64,000 nt of DNA from Centroberyx gerrardi (Eukaryota; Chordata; Actinopteri; Beryciformes; Berycidae). The stretch is from assembly GCF_048128805.1 (NCBI RefSeq), contig NC_136013.1:7014102-7078101 (forward strand), written 5' to 3'. A program made the position numbers and the translations under genes. Positions 46,106 through 57,414 of this stretch are shown piece after piece; the stretch's first letter is position 1; every line of letters starts with the position of its first letter. The notes beneath the pieces were generated by a model. The model saw nothing but the letters and a program-made list of their open reading frames with translations, was not told the origin of the DNA and made no database searches.

Positions 46106-46494
46106 TTGACTTCTGAACCATGAACTTCACTTCTTCTCATCTGTGTGTTACGTGCCCTTGTCTTTGTATTTGTATGTATAAGTGAGTAACGGGAAGTGGA
46201 AAGGTCTCTTCATTGACCCTGCATGCCTTCTCACTTATGATACCAATACAAACAATACATACAATCAATAATTATGGGGCTCAAACACATGACTGTCTAT
46301 CATACCCATCTCCATCCAACCTCCGCACCAACAAGGATGTCACACTTGGTGGGGAGGTAAGTCGGATTCGGGTTGTATCAATACTTGGTAGCAGCAATAT
46401 TCTTGTTGTATACACCTTATTATATATCATTTGTACTGTTGACTGGCTTTGGCACTGTCTAACCAACTGTTTATTTATCTGTGTGCTCCATCAG

Positions 46495-46675
46495 CCGTCC
46501 AGACATTGCCATGCTCTGGTTCCTCATTCCCTTCAAAGCTGCAAAACACCTGATCTGTGACCAGTACAGGTGGCTGACCATCAAGATCGTCCTGGTCCTC
46601 CTGCTGTTGGCCATCCTGGGGTTGTTCATCTACAACATGCCAGGATACATGGTGAAGAAGATGCTGGGGGCTTGA
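46495..46675 (+). CDS. otof: Otoferlin alternative terminal exon 3 (membrane anchor)
   Basis: Acceptor GTGCTCCATCAG at 46494, same phase and same 60-residue length, ending TGA. RPDIAMLWFLIPFKAAKHLI, transmembrane core IVLVLLLLAILGLFIY, tail PGYMVKKMLGA. Compared with exons 1 and 2 it shares with exon 4 the changes FKAA, CDQY, IVLVLL, GLFIY and KKMLGA. About 55 bases upstream of the acceptor (CTGGCTTTGGCACTGTCTAA and TGTTTATTTATCTGTG) are shared with exon 4. Confidence 0.85.
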
Positions 46676-46850
46676 GATATCCTCAGCTATGTATCACCCG
46701 CGTCTTTGTATTTTTGACAAAAGAATTCTACAAATCATAGATTATTAGTGTTATTAGAACAGCCATGCAATAAGGCAATCTCGCTCTCATCATTCAATTA
46801 CTGACAATGGCTATTACTCTAATATAATATACTGACATATAATCGCTTAA

Positions 46851-46937
46851 AGGATAAGTTTGGCAATTTTGGACCTATATATAATTTGTCTGTTACATAC
46901 CTGTAGTACTTGGACCTGCAGAGAATATTGACTCCTT
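46851..46937. repeat. Solo copy of the fold-back arm
   Basis: Direct repeat of 46986-47070: both contain ATAATTTGTCT/GTAATTTGTCT, TTACATACCTGTAGTACTTG and GACC..CAGAGAAT. It immediately precedes the intact fold-back element. Confidence 0.7.
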
Positions 46938-47709
46938 GTCATTGTGGAATAATAAACATGCACCACCACATTGCAACAATGTCTTTAGAGGATAAGTATG
47001 CCAATTGTCGACCTATATGTAATTTGTCTCTTACATACCTGTAGTACTTGGACCGACAGAGAATGACTCCTGCGTCAGCTGTCCGTTGAAACGGCGAGCT
47101 CCGTTGCCTCTTGCTACTAACAATGAGGCCAAATGGGGTTTGTCAAAATCTCTCCAAAAAAGCCAGTCTGTGAAAACGATATGGCGACCAACCGACGTAT
47201 TTCTATCCACAGTCTGGAAAGCAGCAGCATCGCACTATTTCCACCCAGTGGATAGTCTTCTACCAAACTCTACCCGTCTCCATGTGCAATTATTTACAAT
47301 CTGACCTGACGGTCCGCAAAACTCGATCAAGGCGGCAGTAACGCACTTTCTCCCCACAGCAGACTGTGCTGCGGCAAAGAAAAATAGTTCTGTGATTTCC
47401 TGATTAGTCAAAGTGTGCGTAATGGTGGAATTGTGTCATGTTTACTCTCAACTCCCCTGTGGAGCCTACAAACGTCTTTTTTGGAGATATTTTGACATAC
47501 CCCATTTGGACTCATTGTTAGCAGCAAGAGGCCTTCCACTGGAGCTCACCGTTTCCACCAACAGCTGAATCTGGAGTCAATATTGTCTGTGGGTCCAAGT
47601 ACTACAGGTATGTATGAGACAAATTACATATAAGTTTAAAATCACTGTACTTATCCTTTAAATACATTGTTGCAATGTGGTGGTGCATATTTTGTTATTC
47701 CACAATGAC
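46938..47709. mobile_element. Fold-back (long inverted repeat) element, 772 bp
   Basis: The left arm (about 46938-47163) and right arm (about 47476-47709) are diverged reverse complements over about 230 bases; for example GTCATTGTGGAATAA and CACCACCACATTGCAACAAT on the left are matched inverted at 47662-47709. A loop of about 310 bases separates them. No transposase was seen. It is inserted in the 3' region of otoferlin terminal exon 3, before the AATAAA at 47861. Confidence 0.8.
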
Positions 47710-47860
47710 AATTCTTATTTTTTTCTTGCTTGAGTTTCTTTTTTCTTTTTGTCAAGATAATGACTGTTAACGTTTGTGCTGATTTATTGTGACTGTTTTA
47801 CACAAGTAATAATATTTCTTGGTCAACAGTGTGCAGTAAGTGTATGACTTGGAATTTGTG

Positions 47861-47866
47861 AATAAA
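47861..47866 (+). promoter_or_regulatory. otof: Poly(A) signal after otoferlin terminal exon 3
   Basis: AATAAA in the context GGAATTTGTGAATAAACTGA, preceded by TTTCTTGGTCAACAG as at 45216. The fold-back element has pushed it about 1.2 kb away from its stop codon. Confidence 0.7.
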
Positions 47867-48382
47867 CTGACAACAACCAACTTCTCTAATCATGTGTGTC
47901 ATCTGTCTGTTCATGCACACACCAGTGTTACAGTAGAAACAGTAGACCTCTCCAGTGTTGCTCAGCGGACACAGGGTTCATGTCTATGGGGCTACCGACC
48001 ATTTGGAAAAAGTGATACCTACTCTTAGAAAATGATCCCACGAGATTTAAAAAAATTACAGTATGTTTAAAAGGATAGTGGATAACTCTATTCCTTTGTT
48101 CAACAAAGCAAAAACACAATAATTAACTCTTTTTTTTTTGCTTAAACACATGGTATTTTGAAATTGAACTCTTTGTGTATCATAAATATTACATCACTAG
48201 GGATATCAAACTCGATGGGGTGTAATTTGACTAGGTTGTTTCAACATTTGGTAATACTATACATCTACACACTGTTAATACTGTACATCTTCATCAAACC
48301 CTTGGATTTACAGTATGAATTTGTATTGTCGCCTGGCTTTGGCACTGTCTAACCGCCTGTTTATTTATCTGTGCTCCTCCAG

Positions 48383-48563
48383 CCGTCCAGACATCGCCCT
48401 CCTCTGGTTCCTCATTCCCTTCAAAGCTGCAAAACACCTGCTGTGCGACCAGTACAGGTGGCTGGTCATCAAGATCGTCCTGGTCCTCCTCATGTTGGCC
48501 ATGCTGGGGTTGTTCATCTACAGCGCACCGGGATACATGGTGAAGAAGATGCTGGGGGCCTGA
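48383..48563 (+). CDS. otof: Otoferlin alternative terminal exon 4 (membrane anchor)
   Basis: Acceptor GTGCTCCTCCAG at 48382, same phase, 60 residues, ending TGA. RPDIALLWFLIPFKAAKHLL, core IVLVLLMLAMLGLFIY, then SAPGYMVKKMLGA. It is closest to exon 3. Reading frame and splice acceptor are intact, which argues for selection after duplication. Confidence 0.85.
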
Positions 48564-48879
48564 GGATCATCTTCACCACACTGTTAAAGAAAAGGTTTTT
48601 TATTTTTATCTTTGCTGTGCAGCTGTCTACTATTATTGCTCAACAAACAATCTACAATCCATGTGTAACCTTGCTGAACTTTTTGAAGAAAATGTTAAAA
48701 TTGTGTTTAAAGCATCCTATGAAATACATGTTGAAGTGGATTTTAATTTCTGGATTAGTGCTTTATTATGAACACTGCAAGGCCCTTCTCATACTGCATT
48801 TAGGGCGAACTACATTTATGAACCTATTAAACCACAGGCTGAGGTTGCTGATATGCCTGACAATTTATGGGCAATATAG

Positions 48880-49075
48880 TTGGGCAACGCTCCCAGCAAT
48901 ATGGAAGCCAGATGCAAGGATAAATTTGCTTTTAAATGTCTCCGAGCAGCAAGATGCTCCCATGTGATTTAAGTAATAGTGCTGAGGCAGCTCATTGGAA
49001 ACTGCTTCCCATTAGAGTTGGCAGCCAAGTTGCTCTTAGTATCACTGCCTTTAATTGCCTCTGCCTTAAAATGTT
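48880..49075. repeat. Dispersed repeat, copy B
   Basis: Aligns with the copy at 4890-5085 (GCTGAGGCAGCTCATTGG, ACTGCTTCCCATTAG, TATCACTGCCTTTAATTGCC). It lies in the presumed 3' UTR of otoferlin terminal exon 4, about 100 bases before its poly(A) signal. Confidence 0.6.
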
Positions 49076-49180
49076 CAGAATGAAAAGCACTCAACGACTG
49101 AAAAGCAATACACGCTGTTAGTCTATTCATTTTAAGTCATATTTGCTTGTCTAAAATTTACATGATTATTTCAAACTGAC

Positions 49181-49186
49181 AATAAA
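49181..49186 (+). promoter_or_regulatory. otof: Poly(A) signal after otoferlin terminal exon 4
   Basis: AATAAA in ACTGACAATAAAACACTT, 618 bases after the stop of terminal exon 4. Its context differs from the other three signals, so it may come from the adjacent dispersed repeat. Confidence 0.65.
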
Positions 49187-49961
49187 ACACTTAACTTTAT
49201 CTTTGTGCTTTCCTTCTTTCAGTAGGTATGTGGAATGATGTGGGTTTTAACCATGCAAATGGATTAGTGTTCTGCAACTACACCCACTTTACCCCCCAGG
49301 GTATTCATCTCGTCTGTTAGTTTCTCATGACTGAAACTCATCAATTAATTATGCTTTATATGACAGATATCCAATAGACGTAACTTTAAGTACAATGTCA
49401 CAACGTTTATTAAAGAGCACCATCACTACAAATCCAAACCCCTTAATTTTATCCATGAAATGTCCTTAATTTCTCCATCAATTAAAATTAATTATCCACT
49501 AAAAATAACAGCTTTAAAAAAAAGTAAGGTTAGTATCATGGGTTTATAAGGGATTTATTCATGGGTTGGTTCATGGAGACACTAGTAATCATGGGATTTT
49601 TCATGCCTCTTGTGCATGGTTTACAGGGTTATTAATGAGTTATTGATGGAAAGTTCCTGTCTCTCTGAATCTTACATTAAATTAGAAAGTAAGCAGTCAA
49701 ACATTAAGGGGTGTTTAAGGTGGTTTTGATGGGGTCTCCTCCACGAATAACTCCCTTAACTCATTGTAACGGGATTTTGCATGAATTAAGGGGGGAATTA
49801 ACGTAAATGTAAGGAACTACTGGTTCATAAGGATAAAGTGCACCATGCCTGTTGCTTGCGCGGACAAATCGTTAGGTAAAGTACACATGCACTGAACGTG
49901 TTCTGCCCATGGGTTGCCATATTTACCAACAGCACGTGCAGCAGTCATGCAAAAGGTGTTA
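49187..49961. other. Intergenic, no gene seen
   Basis: AT-rich sequence with weakly inverted CCCCTTAATT (about 49440) and AATTAAGGGGGG (about 49787), possibly the ends of a decayed small transposon. No coding frame is supported. Confidence 0.4.
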
Positions 49962-50034
49962 TGGAGGATGCGGGCATCGATCCCGCTACCTCTCGCATGC
50001 TAAGCGAGCGCTCTACCATTTGAGCTAATCCCCC
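49962..50034 (-). tRNA. tRNA-Ala (anticodon AGC)
   Basis: The minus strand folds into a full 73-base cloverleaf: acceptor GGGGGAT/ATCCTCC with discriminator A, D arm AGCTCAAATGGTAGAGC, anticodon arm CTCGCTTAGCATGCGAG with AGC in the loop, T arm GCGGGATCGATGCCCGC. G-U pairing of the acceptor stem (first G with the final paired base) and the alanine identity pair should be checked by a scan. A in place of the usual first T of the T loop is, as I recall, found in some vertebrate tRNA-Ala genes. There is no intron. Confidence 0.93.
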
Positions 50035-52240
50035 GTCTGAAACGCATATTGAATACAAAGTGAATTTAACAAACACCATCCCACAACTCCTCTGTTGTGT
50101 TTTGGAAGTGTATGAGTAATGTTTAGAGGCTGTATTTTGAACTATTTTACACGTCACTTGAAGTTTTAATCAGACAGTCCAGTCAGTGTGACGTCATTTA
50201 ACTTTCACTGCTTCTCTTACAGTTCATATCACAGACCCGTGCTGCCCCCTGCTGTATCTGAGTGGAATAAACTGCTGTGACTTGCTCTGTCAGACTTATA
50301 GGTTTCATTCATGAGAACTGCATTACATTTTACCTTCACATGTAATTCAGATGACTTTATTACCCAGAGAAGCTTGCAATGAGTGCAATAATAGAAAAAG
50401 CTTTAATTCATTGATCACCGACATTATAAGCAATCAGTAGTAAGGAGGTCAGAGGTCAGAGTCATAGTGACCTGATAATACTACTGTGGCTCTAGAAAGA
50501 TAATTTAACAGAGAAGTGTAGGGAGAATAAATCAAAGATGAGCAACAGAAAGAGGTAGAAAGGATTTTTTTGAGCAGTTAGAGTGAGTAATGGATAATTG
50601 ATATGATTCCCTCTGTCTCACTTCTCACTGAGAATTATGCAGGATAATGTGGCTCAGATTTGAGTGACTGACTTTAAATTAGTTATGGTGAATAGTCATC
50701 TTAGTGCCAAGATACTTTAGACACGTCTGACCTGTGTTAGACAGGCACTAAACGTGACAGAGCAAAAAAACCCACAAACACATTTATTTCACAACTGTTT
50801 ATTTACTCAAAACTCAAAAGATGAGTGTTCTGCAAACATTTACATGGTCAATGAATGCGAGATCCAGAGCAGACGTCGGTCAGTTTGCAAAGTAAAAGCA
50901 GCTGGGGAAGGACAAGGAGACTCCCTTAGTTTAACTAGATGCTAATGACGACCAGCATCATTCTGAACTGGTCACAGACCCCTTAATACTGACTTCCCTA
51001 TTCTCTTAACTTCAACTCATACACCCATCAGCTGGGCAACTCTTTACTGCAAATTAAAATTAGAAACACAGTGTGATCAGCAGTAAAAACGCGACGAAAA
51101 CTGTCATGTGACAATTTGTCTATGTTAATTCAGTGTCAGGCTCCCTTTTATTTTAGAATAAATCATTTGAACTGCTACAATCTAAACCCACATTGTCAGT
51201 CTGCAGGGTCGGTTTCCCACCTCTGAACTTAAAACTCATAGGCTACTGCATGTTGGCCTAATAAATGCAATGGCAATTAACCAGAATCGTGAGACGTAAG
51301 ACAAAATCTCCACACAAAATACATTTACAAAATATGTCACTCATTCACAGTCAATGTGTAACATTCTCATGCTCGGATATGTTGCTGATCAATAATGAAT
51401 AATCGCAGAGCACTGATCATATGCCTTGAGTCGGTGTATCACTGTATTTCCTTCAGTGTTTCTACATGCCATCAACCCACCAGAACAGAAACCAAAATGC
51501 GGACTCTCTGCGGACTCAAGCACAAACCATAACTGAAATAACACAAAGGGCCTCAGTGTTTCGTTAATGTACAGTAGGTTTTCGCACCAATTTCGCTACA
51601 GGAAGGTTATTCTAAAGGAAATATAAGTTAAATAAATAAGAAACCGTTATTCAAAAATCACTCGATGCTTTCTTTACAGTTTTAGTAAAGACTGGGAGTG
51701 TCTTGATGGCACGTTCCAGCAGTGGTTGTCTGTGCTCTAACAGAACGAAAACGGCGCAGAAAAGGCAAATAAATAGCTCCGTGACGAGCGAAAACGTTAG
51801 AAATCAAAAAATGTTGGTAATATTTACAGACTTTAAGTTCACTGTATGCCATAACAACCTCCATACCATTCATCGCCTTGGCTTAGCTCGATTTTCTGCG
51901 TTACTCATGCTAAAATAACTGGGATATGTCGTACGTTATTGTTGTTGCTACTGTGTCGGTGGCGGCAGGGAGGAGCAGCAAATGATACAGAGCTGTAGTG
52001 TATAGTATGTAGACAGGCGAGCGCGGGGGGGGGGGGAGGGGGGGGTAAACAGATATACATATGAGAGAGAAAGGAAAAGACAGAAAGAGAGCAGGAATAA
52101 TGGGGAGTATTTATAGAGAGCGTGCAGAGAGAATAGAAAACAAATGAGGACAAAAAAGGAAGGTAGAGGGGGGGGCAGACAGAGATGTTAGGGAGGAGGG
52201 AGGGGTGGGGTGGGGTGGGGGGTGGGGGGGGGTGAAGGGT
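50035..52240. other. MAPRE3 3' UTR and intergenic spacer
   Basis: No gene on the plus strand. Minus-strand AATAAA at 50783-50788 is a candidate end for a MAPRE3 3' UTR of about 1.45 kb. The part next to the stop codon is extremely C-rich in the transcript (see 52026-52236). Confidence 0.5.
52026..52236. repeat. G-run-rich tract next to the MAPRE3 stop codon
   Basis: Plus strand has many runs of 3 to 12 G (52026-52046, 52168-52174, 52190-52233). On this DNA strand it can form G-quadruplexes. The MAPRE3 transcript carries the complementary C runs, starting within ten bases of the stop codon. Confidence 0.85.
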
Positions 52241-55200
52241 TCAGTATTCATCCTGGTCCAGGTGAGCTTGTTCATCAAGATCCTCATCTTCCGGAGCTGC
52301 AAAGCCGTCCTGAGACATGGAAGACACATGGTAGATATTATGAGAGTGACAACAACTCATCCAAGTGTCCAAGTGTTTACATTTTCCTCATCTAGTCCGA
52401 TCACAGTCAACGTCCTACAGGGTTCGGGCCATTCATGAATTTAATTGAGAAAGCATGGTAAATTTCAACTCAGTTCTTGGAACTGGAGTTAGAATTGGAA
52501 TGTCACCCAGCTCTAAGGAAATAGAATGTGAATTGAATTGGAATGACGGGAAACATAATTGAATTCCATGAAATTCCATGAAATTCCACTTCTAAGAGAG
52601 GTTGTCTTGACTCGCTAAACATTATAAATCAAACATTATGAATCAAATAAAACACAGTTAAACTACTCAAATACATTCAATCATAATGTATGTATTACGA
52701 TTACATGTTATGTCTCAAATACCACCTGAAAGTTCCCTTTATTACCCGATATCTGATCATCTCAGATATGTGAATTGATGAGTTCATTCATGAATTGACC
52801 CCAACCCTGATATCCTAACAGATAAATAACCAACATTAACTTCTTTGACATGCATTACGTCTACAGTATGAGGATCAAAATGGTGCATCGCAGCCTGTGT
52901 CTGTTGCCAATATGGACGGATACCTCTGTTGCGTAGAGAATGTCGATTATCTTGCTGAGGATGGGGTTGTTTTCACTCTCGTGCTCCTGGCAGATCAGCT
53001 CAATGTCCCGTAGTTTGCTGAAGTAGAAGTCTCTCTCCTTCTCTAGCCCGTCTACAGTCAACTTCAACTCCATCAACTTACAAAAGACAGATGGGGGGGG
53101 AGAATATAATGTATAAATCTGCAGCATCAAAGGCTATGCTGACACATTGTTTATAAGCAATTATGAAACGAATAAGGGCAAAAGGGGCGTGGGTAGGTAA
53201 ACTATCTCATCTGGTTTATATGTTTACCTTTAATCTAGTGGCAATGGTTTGGATGTCACTCTTAATTGTCTTTGCCCTCTCCTCATAAAAAGAAGTCATG
53301 TGAGAAGAAGGGAAATCTAGTGCAATCTAGTGCTACTCTCACTCTTTACACCTTAACTGGTCAGTAAAACAATAAAAAGGAAGGGTAACAGCCCACTAAA
53401 GCAGCACCATTTTAAGAAGTAATCTTCACATATTCATTGTAACAGGGAAATAAGCTTGAATCCCTAGATTAGCAACATCACAATGAAGAAACGGACTCCT
53501 GACAGTAGGTGTGAGCCCCTAGAGTGGTTACGCACGGCAGAGAAGTGGTAGGCAAAGAAACAAGAGTGATATGAGATGATGCGGTTTGGGAGTTGAGCCT
53601 CCCTGCTCTCCCTGGGACTCTACCTGTTGATTTAGCTCCATGATCTCAGCATCACTGCCCCCGTTTCTAGACAAAGACGGATTCTTCCTTATGGCTGGAG
53701 TGGTGTGTTGGACCCGCTGTGGTGTTGGCATGTTTTTGGGAACTGTTGGGGACGTCCTCTGTGGTCCTGGAGCAGTCAGAGATTATCAGCATTTGAATTA
53801 AAAGGGATTTCATTCATTTACACTGGCTCAGTAGCGATTGTGGCGATGGATACAGCATATTACTGAGAGCTAATGTTGAAAGCGTAGCATAATGTTGTGC
53901 CTTTGATATGGCGTTTCGTTACTCGTTTTGTGAACTGAGACATTTCGAATTATCCAACAATGCCGATATAAAAGACACACATTGGGATTATAAATTATCA
54001 AAGATTCAAAGGATTTTGAAAAGCCAAATTATAAATCAAAACATTTTGAAATGGCTGAGTGTCATTTATGTGAGCTCAACAATATTGCAATAGCTTGTGT
54101 GTGCTGCCAAACCTCTACAAGTGCTTCAGCGGAGACTTCAGAAGTGTTTCAAACGAACGCAGAAACAAACCATGCCAACACACATTATCACAATTTTGGA
54201 AAAGAAATGCTGTCGTTCTGCCCATTTACAACCACGCTGCTTACCAGTGACAAGGTCACAAAGCAGGCTTATGACACACTAGACGCCAGATTAGATTGTT
54301 CGCCATGATTTCGAAGCAAAAAAAAAAGCTTTCACAAAGACATAGCAAGGCTGGTAAGGCTGAAGACATTACTGCTGTTAGTAAAATGACACAAATAACT
54401 ATTTCATTTATCAGTCCAACTTTCAGAGAGATGGAACTGCAACAATATTATATCATCTATTGCTTGATGCAGTATACCGGGGAAAGTCACATTAAATTAT
54501 TTTGTTGGGTTTCTGACATCATTGATTAAAATCAGTCAGAATTGGAAGTTACAAATGGAGCTACATCATCTCAACATTCATCAACCCCACTAATGCCGCA
54601 TCCCACTAGGCACTGAGGCGATTAACACAATCCCAACAGTGACTTAGTGATACCTACACAGTGTCATGTTGCTCGTGAGTGCCGGGCAGTGAGATGGATC
54701 GAGTAAGACAGCAGTCATTCTGTGAATCGTGCTCACACCACTTGCTTGCAGGGAGCGCTTTCGAGCCATCCAAAGCTCAGCAAGACCGTGCAGCAAAGGT
54801 AAAACCGTGTGGTTACCTGGGTTTCTCTTTGGTCTGTGGATAAAGTGATCACCTGGGTTGGGGGCAGGGGCCACATCCTGCCCCTGTCTGGCTTGTAGAG
54901 GGTCGTACTCCTTCCCGTCGTAGTTGGCGTCGAAGAACTTCTTGAACCACTGCACGAATTCAAAGTTGTCCTGGAACTTTCCTTTTACGAGCTTTTCAAC
55001 GGGAATTATCTACAAGAATGGAAACAGCAAATGCTTGCATGGTCCAATTCAGTGTGAAACAAATGCATCTTACGCTGCTGTTATGAGATTATATAAGAAA
55101 TAAGCAGGGAATCAAACAATAAATCATTTACAGTATTATCAAAGAATATATAATGAAATACACGATAATATGATAATAAAAGAAGTCTGACTTTGTCAAC

Positions 55201-55576
55201 ACTCATCCTTTTGAAGGCTGCCTGAAGAACTTTGAAGTTGTGTATAAATTCATGCTCCAGCTTGGCTTGAAATTTGACCTTCTTCAGAAGGATACAGCCT
55301 GGAAACAACATGTCCATGAACTGGCAGTACGCTGCACCTGGAAAACACAACACAACCACACAGCAGATTGTTTTCATTGTTTTGCTCCTAACAGCCAAGA
55401 ATAATTTGAATGGTATTTGTTGAAGCCCCATTTTAGGGAACAGCTTCAGCCTGACCTGAACAGAGCTGTTCGATCTTGGTGTAGGTGAGGTGCAAGGAGT
55501 CGTTGACCCATGCCAGCATGTCATGTCGGCTGAGGTTGTCAATGGACACAGATGTGGCGTACACATTCACTGCCAT
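52241..55576 (-). CDS. mapre3: MAPRE3 (EB3), microtubule plus-end tracking protein
   Basis: Coding exons, 5' to 3': 55576-55456, 55337-55192, 55009-54817, 53766-53624, 53076-52924, 52309-52241; 825 bases, 274 residues (human EB3 281). It starts [20 protein letters not shown]. Residues 1-130 are the calponin-homology domain that binds GTP-tubulin ends ([54 protein letters not shown]). A basic Ser/Pro linker follows ([17 protein letters not shown]). The EB homology coiled coil ([20 protein letters not shown]) binds SxIP partners, and the tail ends with DEY for CAP-Gly proteins. EB3 rather than EB1 or EB2 is chosen from VAPAPNPGD and the exact coil. DPYSL5 lies upstream on the same strand, as on human 2p23. 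An extra in-frame exon may lie at 53228-53281. Confidence 0.95.
53228..53281 (-). other. mapre3: Possible in-frame cassette exon of MAPRE3
   Basis: Minus strand, between exons 4 and 5. The donor is strong (TTAAAG|GTAAAC); a pyrimidine-rich tract leads to two tandem acceptors (ATGAG| and GAGGAG|) that give 54 or 51 bases, both multiples of three and in the correct phase. It encodes [18 protein letters not shown], a helical, heptad-compatible peptide joining directly to [11 protein letters not shown] do not recall it in mammalian EB proteins. Confidence 0.5.
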
Positions 55577-57002
55577 CCCCTACCTGACACAGACAACAGA
55601 ATTCATAAAGAAACAGTTATTTTGTTGAATTTTATTGCTTTACGTGGCTGGCACAGATTAACAAAATCTAACAGTTAAAACAACCTTTTTGGGGGTTATG
55701 ATAATGTAAATCATATGACATGCACTTTTGTTAGTCTAAAACACATATGTGATTACATGTGTGCAACAAAAAAACCCCAAATGAAACACAAAGAAATAAA
55801 ACACAATTCAACCAAAAGTTTCAAACTGTTTAATCTATCTTTGATTGGTCACTGTGTGTAAATCAAGATGCAATGGCTGCTGTTATCATATAATCTAGTT
55901 TCAAAACAATGCCTGAGAAGAAGCGGTTTCAATTTTAATCTACAGTAATCTACAATCTACAATTTTCAGTGTAATCCTGCAGTAGATTAGAGAGAATATC
56001 CTGATGTTTATGAGCAGCTTCACACATCTGGTCCTGCAGCCTTCTCTCTGCTTACTTTGCTTGCTTGCTAATACCTTCCAGTGTCAGAGTGGACCCATAA
56101 AACCTTGTCAGTCCCTATTAAAAAAAAAACATATGAACATAGGCAGGATGGAGGCTGTGAAAAGCTGTTATTAAGGTCAAACATTGCTTGGCCTCTCTAG
56201 GTGACAGCCAGAGAGCAATTATGTCACTCAACTTCACACTACTGAAATACAATTAGCCTCATCACTTTCCTGCAGCCTTTTGAGTGTGAAACATTGCTAA
56301 AGATAGACTACTATTTTTGCTGTAAGCATAGTGTACTATAAGACACGGCATAGTGATTTCTGATAACCTACCAATACTGAGAGTGCACCTCCAGCAGCGC
56401 GCATTACAACTGCACTCTCCCATGGGGCTTGGCTAGCCTACAATTAGATGATTATAACCCATAACCGTCCTGCAATAAACCCGTTTATGAGACACGCAAG
56501 ACAAGGCCATAAGCTTGGGTCAACTACACAGAACGGGCTTGGACCTTGCAGCGTTACTCTAGAGTAATTTATTAGAAGCGTGGATACATTGTAACAAGAG
56601 CGGCGCACGAAACGAAGTCCTTCTATTCTCCAAAAGCCCAGATCGGCCGGGCCTTTGCAAAGCAGCGCACAATGACTGCAGCAAAATGCTGAGTGCAACA
56701 TACTGAACTCTATCCAAGAGTCTATAGACGGGGATCTGACAGTTACAGACTACGCTGAGAATAATAAATGTGGCCGTTTGCTGTGCGTCTGTGTTTAAAA
56801 ACCCGCAGCGTTGTTGCTATCCGAGCGGCCCCCTCTACAGGCCTCCCTGAACACCTCAGGACTGTCAATGCAAGCGAAATATTCTCACTGGATGGGAATA
56901 AAACACACTTTCTCCACAAACACACTCGCATGCACAAAACGACGAATACAGAAATAAAGGGAATAAAGTGGGGCATTAGGAGGTGCGTGCGTTCATACTC
57001 AC

Positions 57003-57150
57003 TGTATTCAGGACTGTCTGTGTTGTTATCACGCTGGCAGTATTCCGTATGTCAATGCTCGTTGCTGTCGTCGTTGTCAGACCCTGCGCGGTGCAGTGCT
57101 TGGTAACGGGCCGCCCTGTCTGGGGCTGCAACAATTCGGCACCTACTGCG
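57003..57150 (-). other. mapre3: Probable non-coding first exon and promoter of MAPRE3
   Basis: On the minus strand AATACA|GTGAGTAT (donor at 57002) closes an exon in a CpG-rich stretch. It would splice to the acceptor at 55584, eight bases before the ATG. The start point is inferred to lie near the NRF1-like box at 57147. Confidence 0.45.
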
Positions 57151-57157
57151 CATGCGC
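57147..57157. promoter_or_regulatory. NRF1-type site TGCGCATGCGC
   Basis: Perfect palindromic core GCGCATGCGC, the NRF1 consensus, typical of CpG-island promoters of housekeeping and neuronal genes. It lies at the inferred start of MAPRE3 transcription. Confidence 0.6.
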
Positions 57158-57408
57158 CCGACTCCATGCTGTTAGAGGCTCATTATAAATAGGACTTTGG
57201 CCTGTTCTAGCTAAGACACATGATGTGTCTGGTTGGATTTTAGGCCTGCTATGTGACTAAGGTTTTAGTGAGGGCAGTCGACACAAAATGCCGTATGTTA
57301 ATGTGTTAATGTGTTATCTCTGAAAATAAATCACAAGCATGGCTGCTGCTAGATGAGGAGCATCTGTCAGCAATCAGACACAGGATTCAATTAGAGATTT
57401 CATTGTGG

Positions 57409-57414
57409 TTTATT
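57409..57414 (-). promoter_or_regulatory. dpysl5: DPYSL5 poly(A) signal candidate
   Basis: AATAAA on the minus strand in GAGTGCAAATAAACCAC, 1.8 kb after the DPYSL5 stop. The stretch 57415-59218 would then be its 3' UTR; no other gene was seen there. Confidence 0.45.

Noticed and set aside
48371-48967. 198-codon plus-strand frame over otoferlin terminal exon 4
   Set aside because: It is out of frame with the conserved anchor exon and runs into the 3' UTR; its protein has no recognisable features.
53890-54530. Several 60-85 codon plus-strand frames
   Set aside because: They lie within a MAPRE3 intron, overlap one another in different frames and show no protein features.
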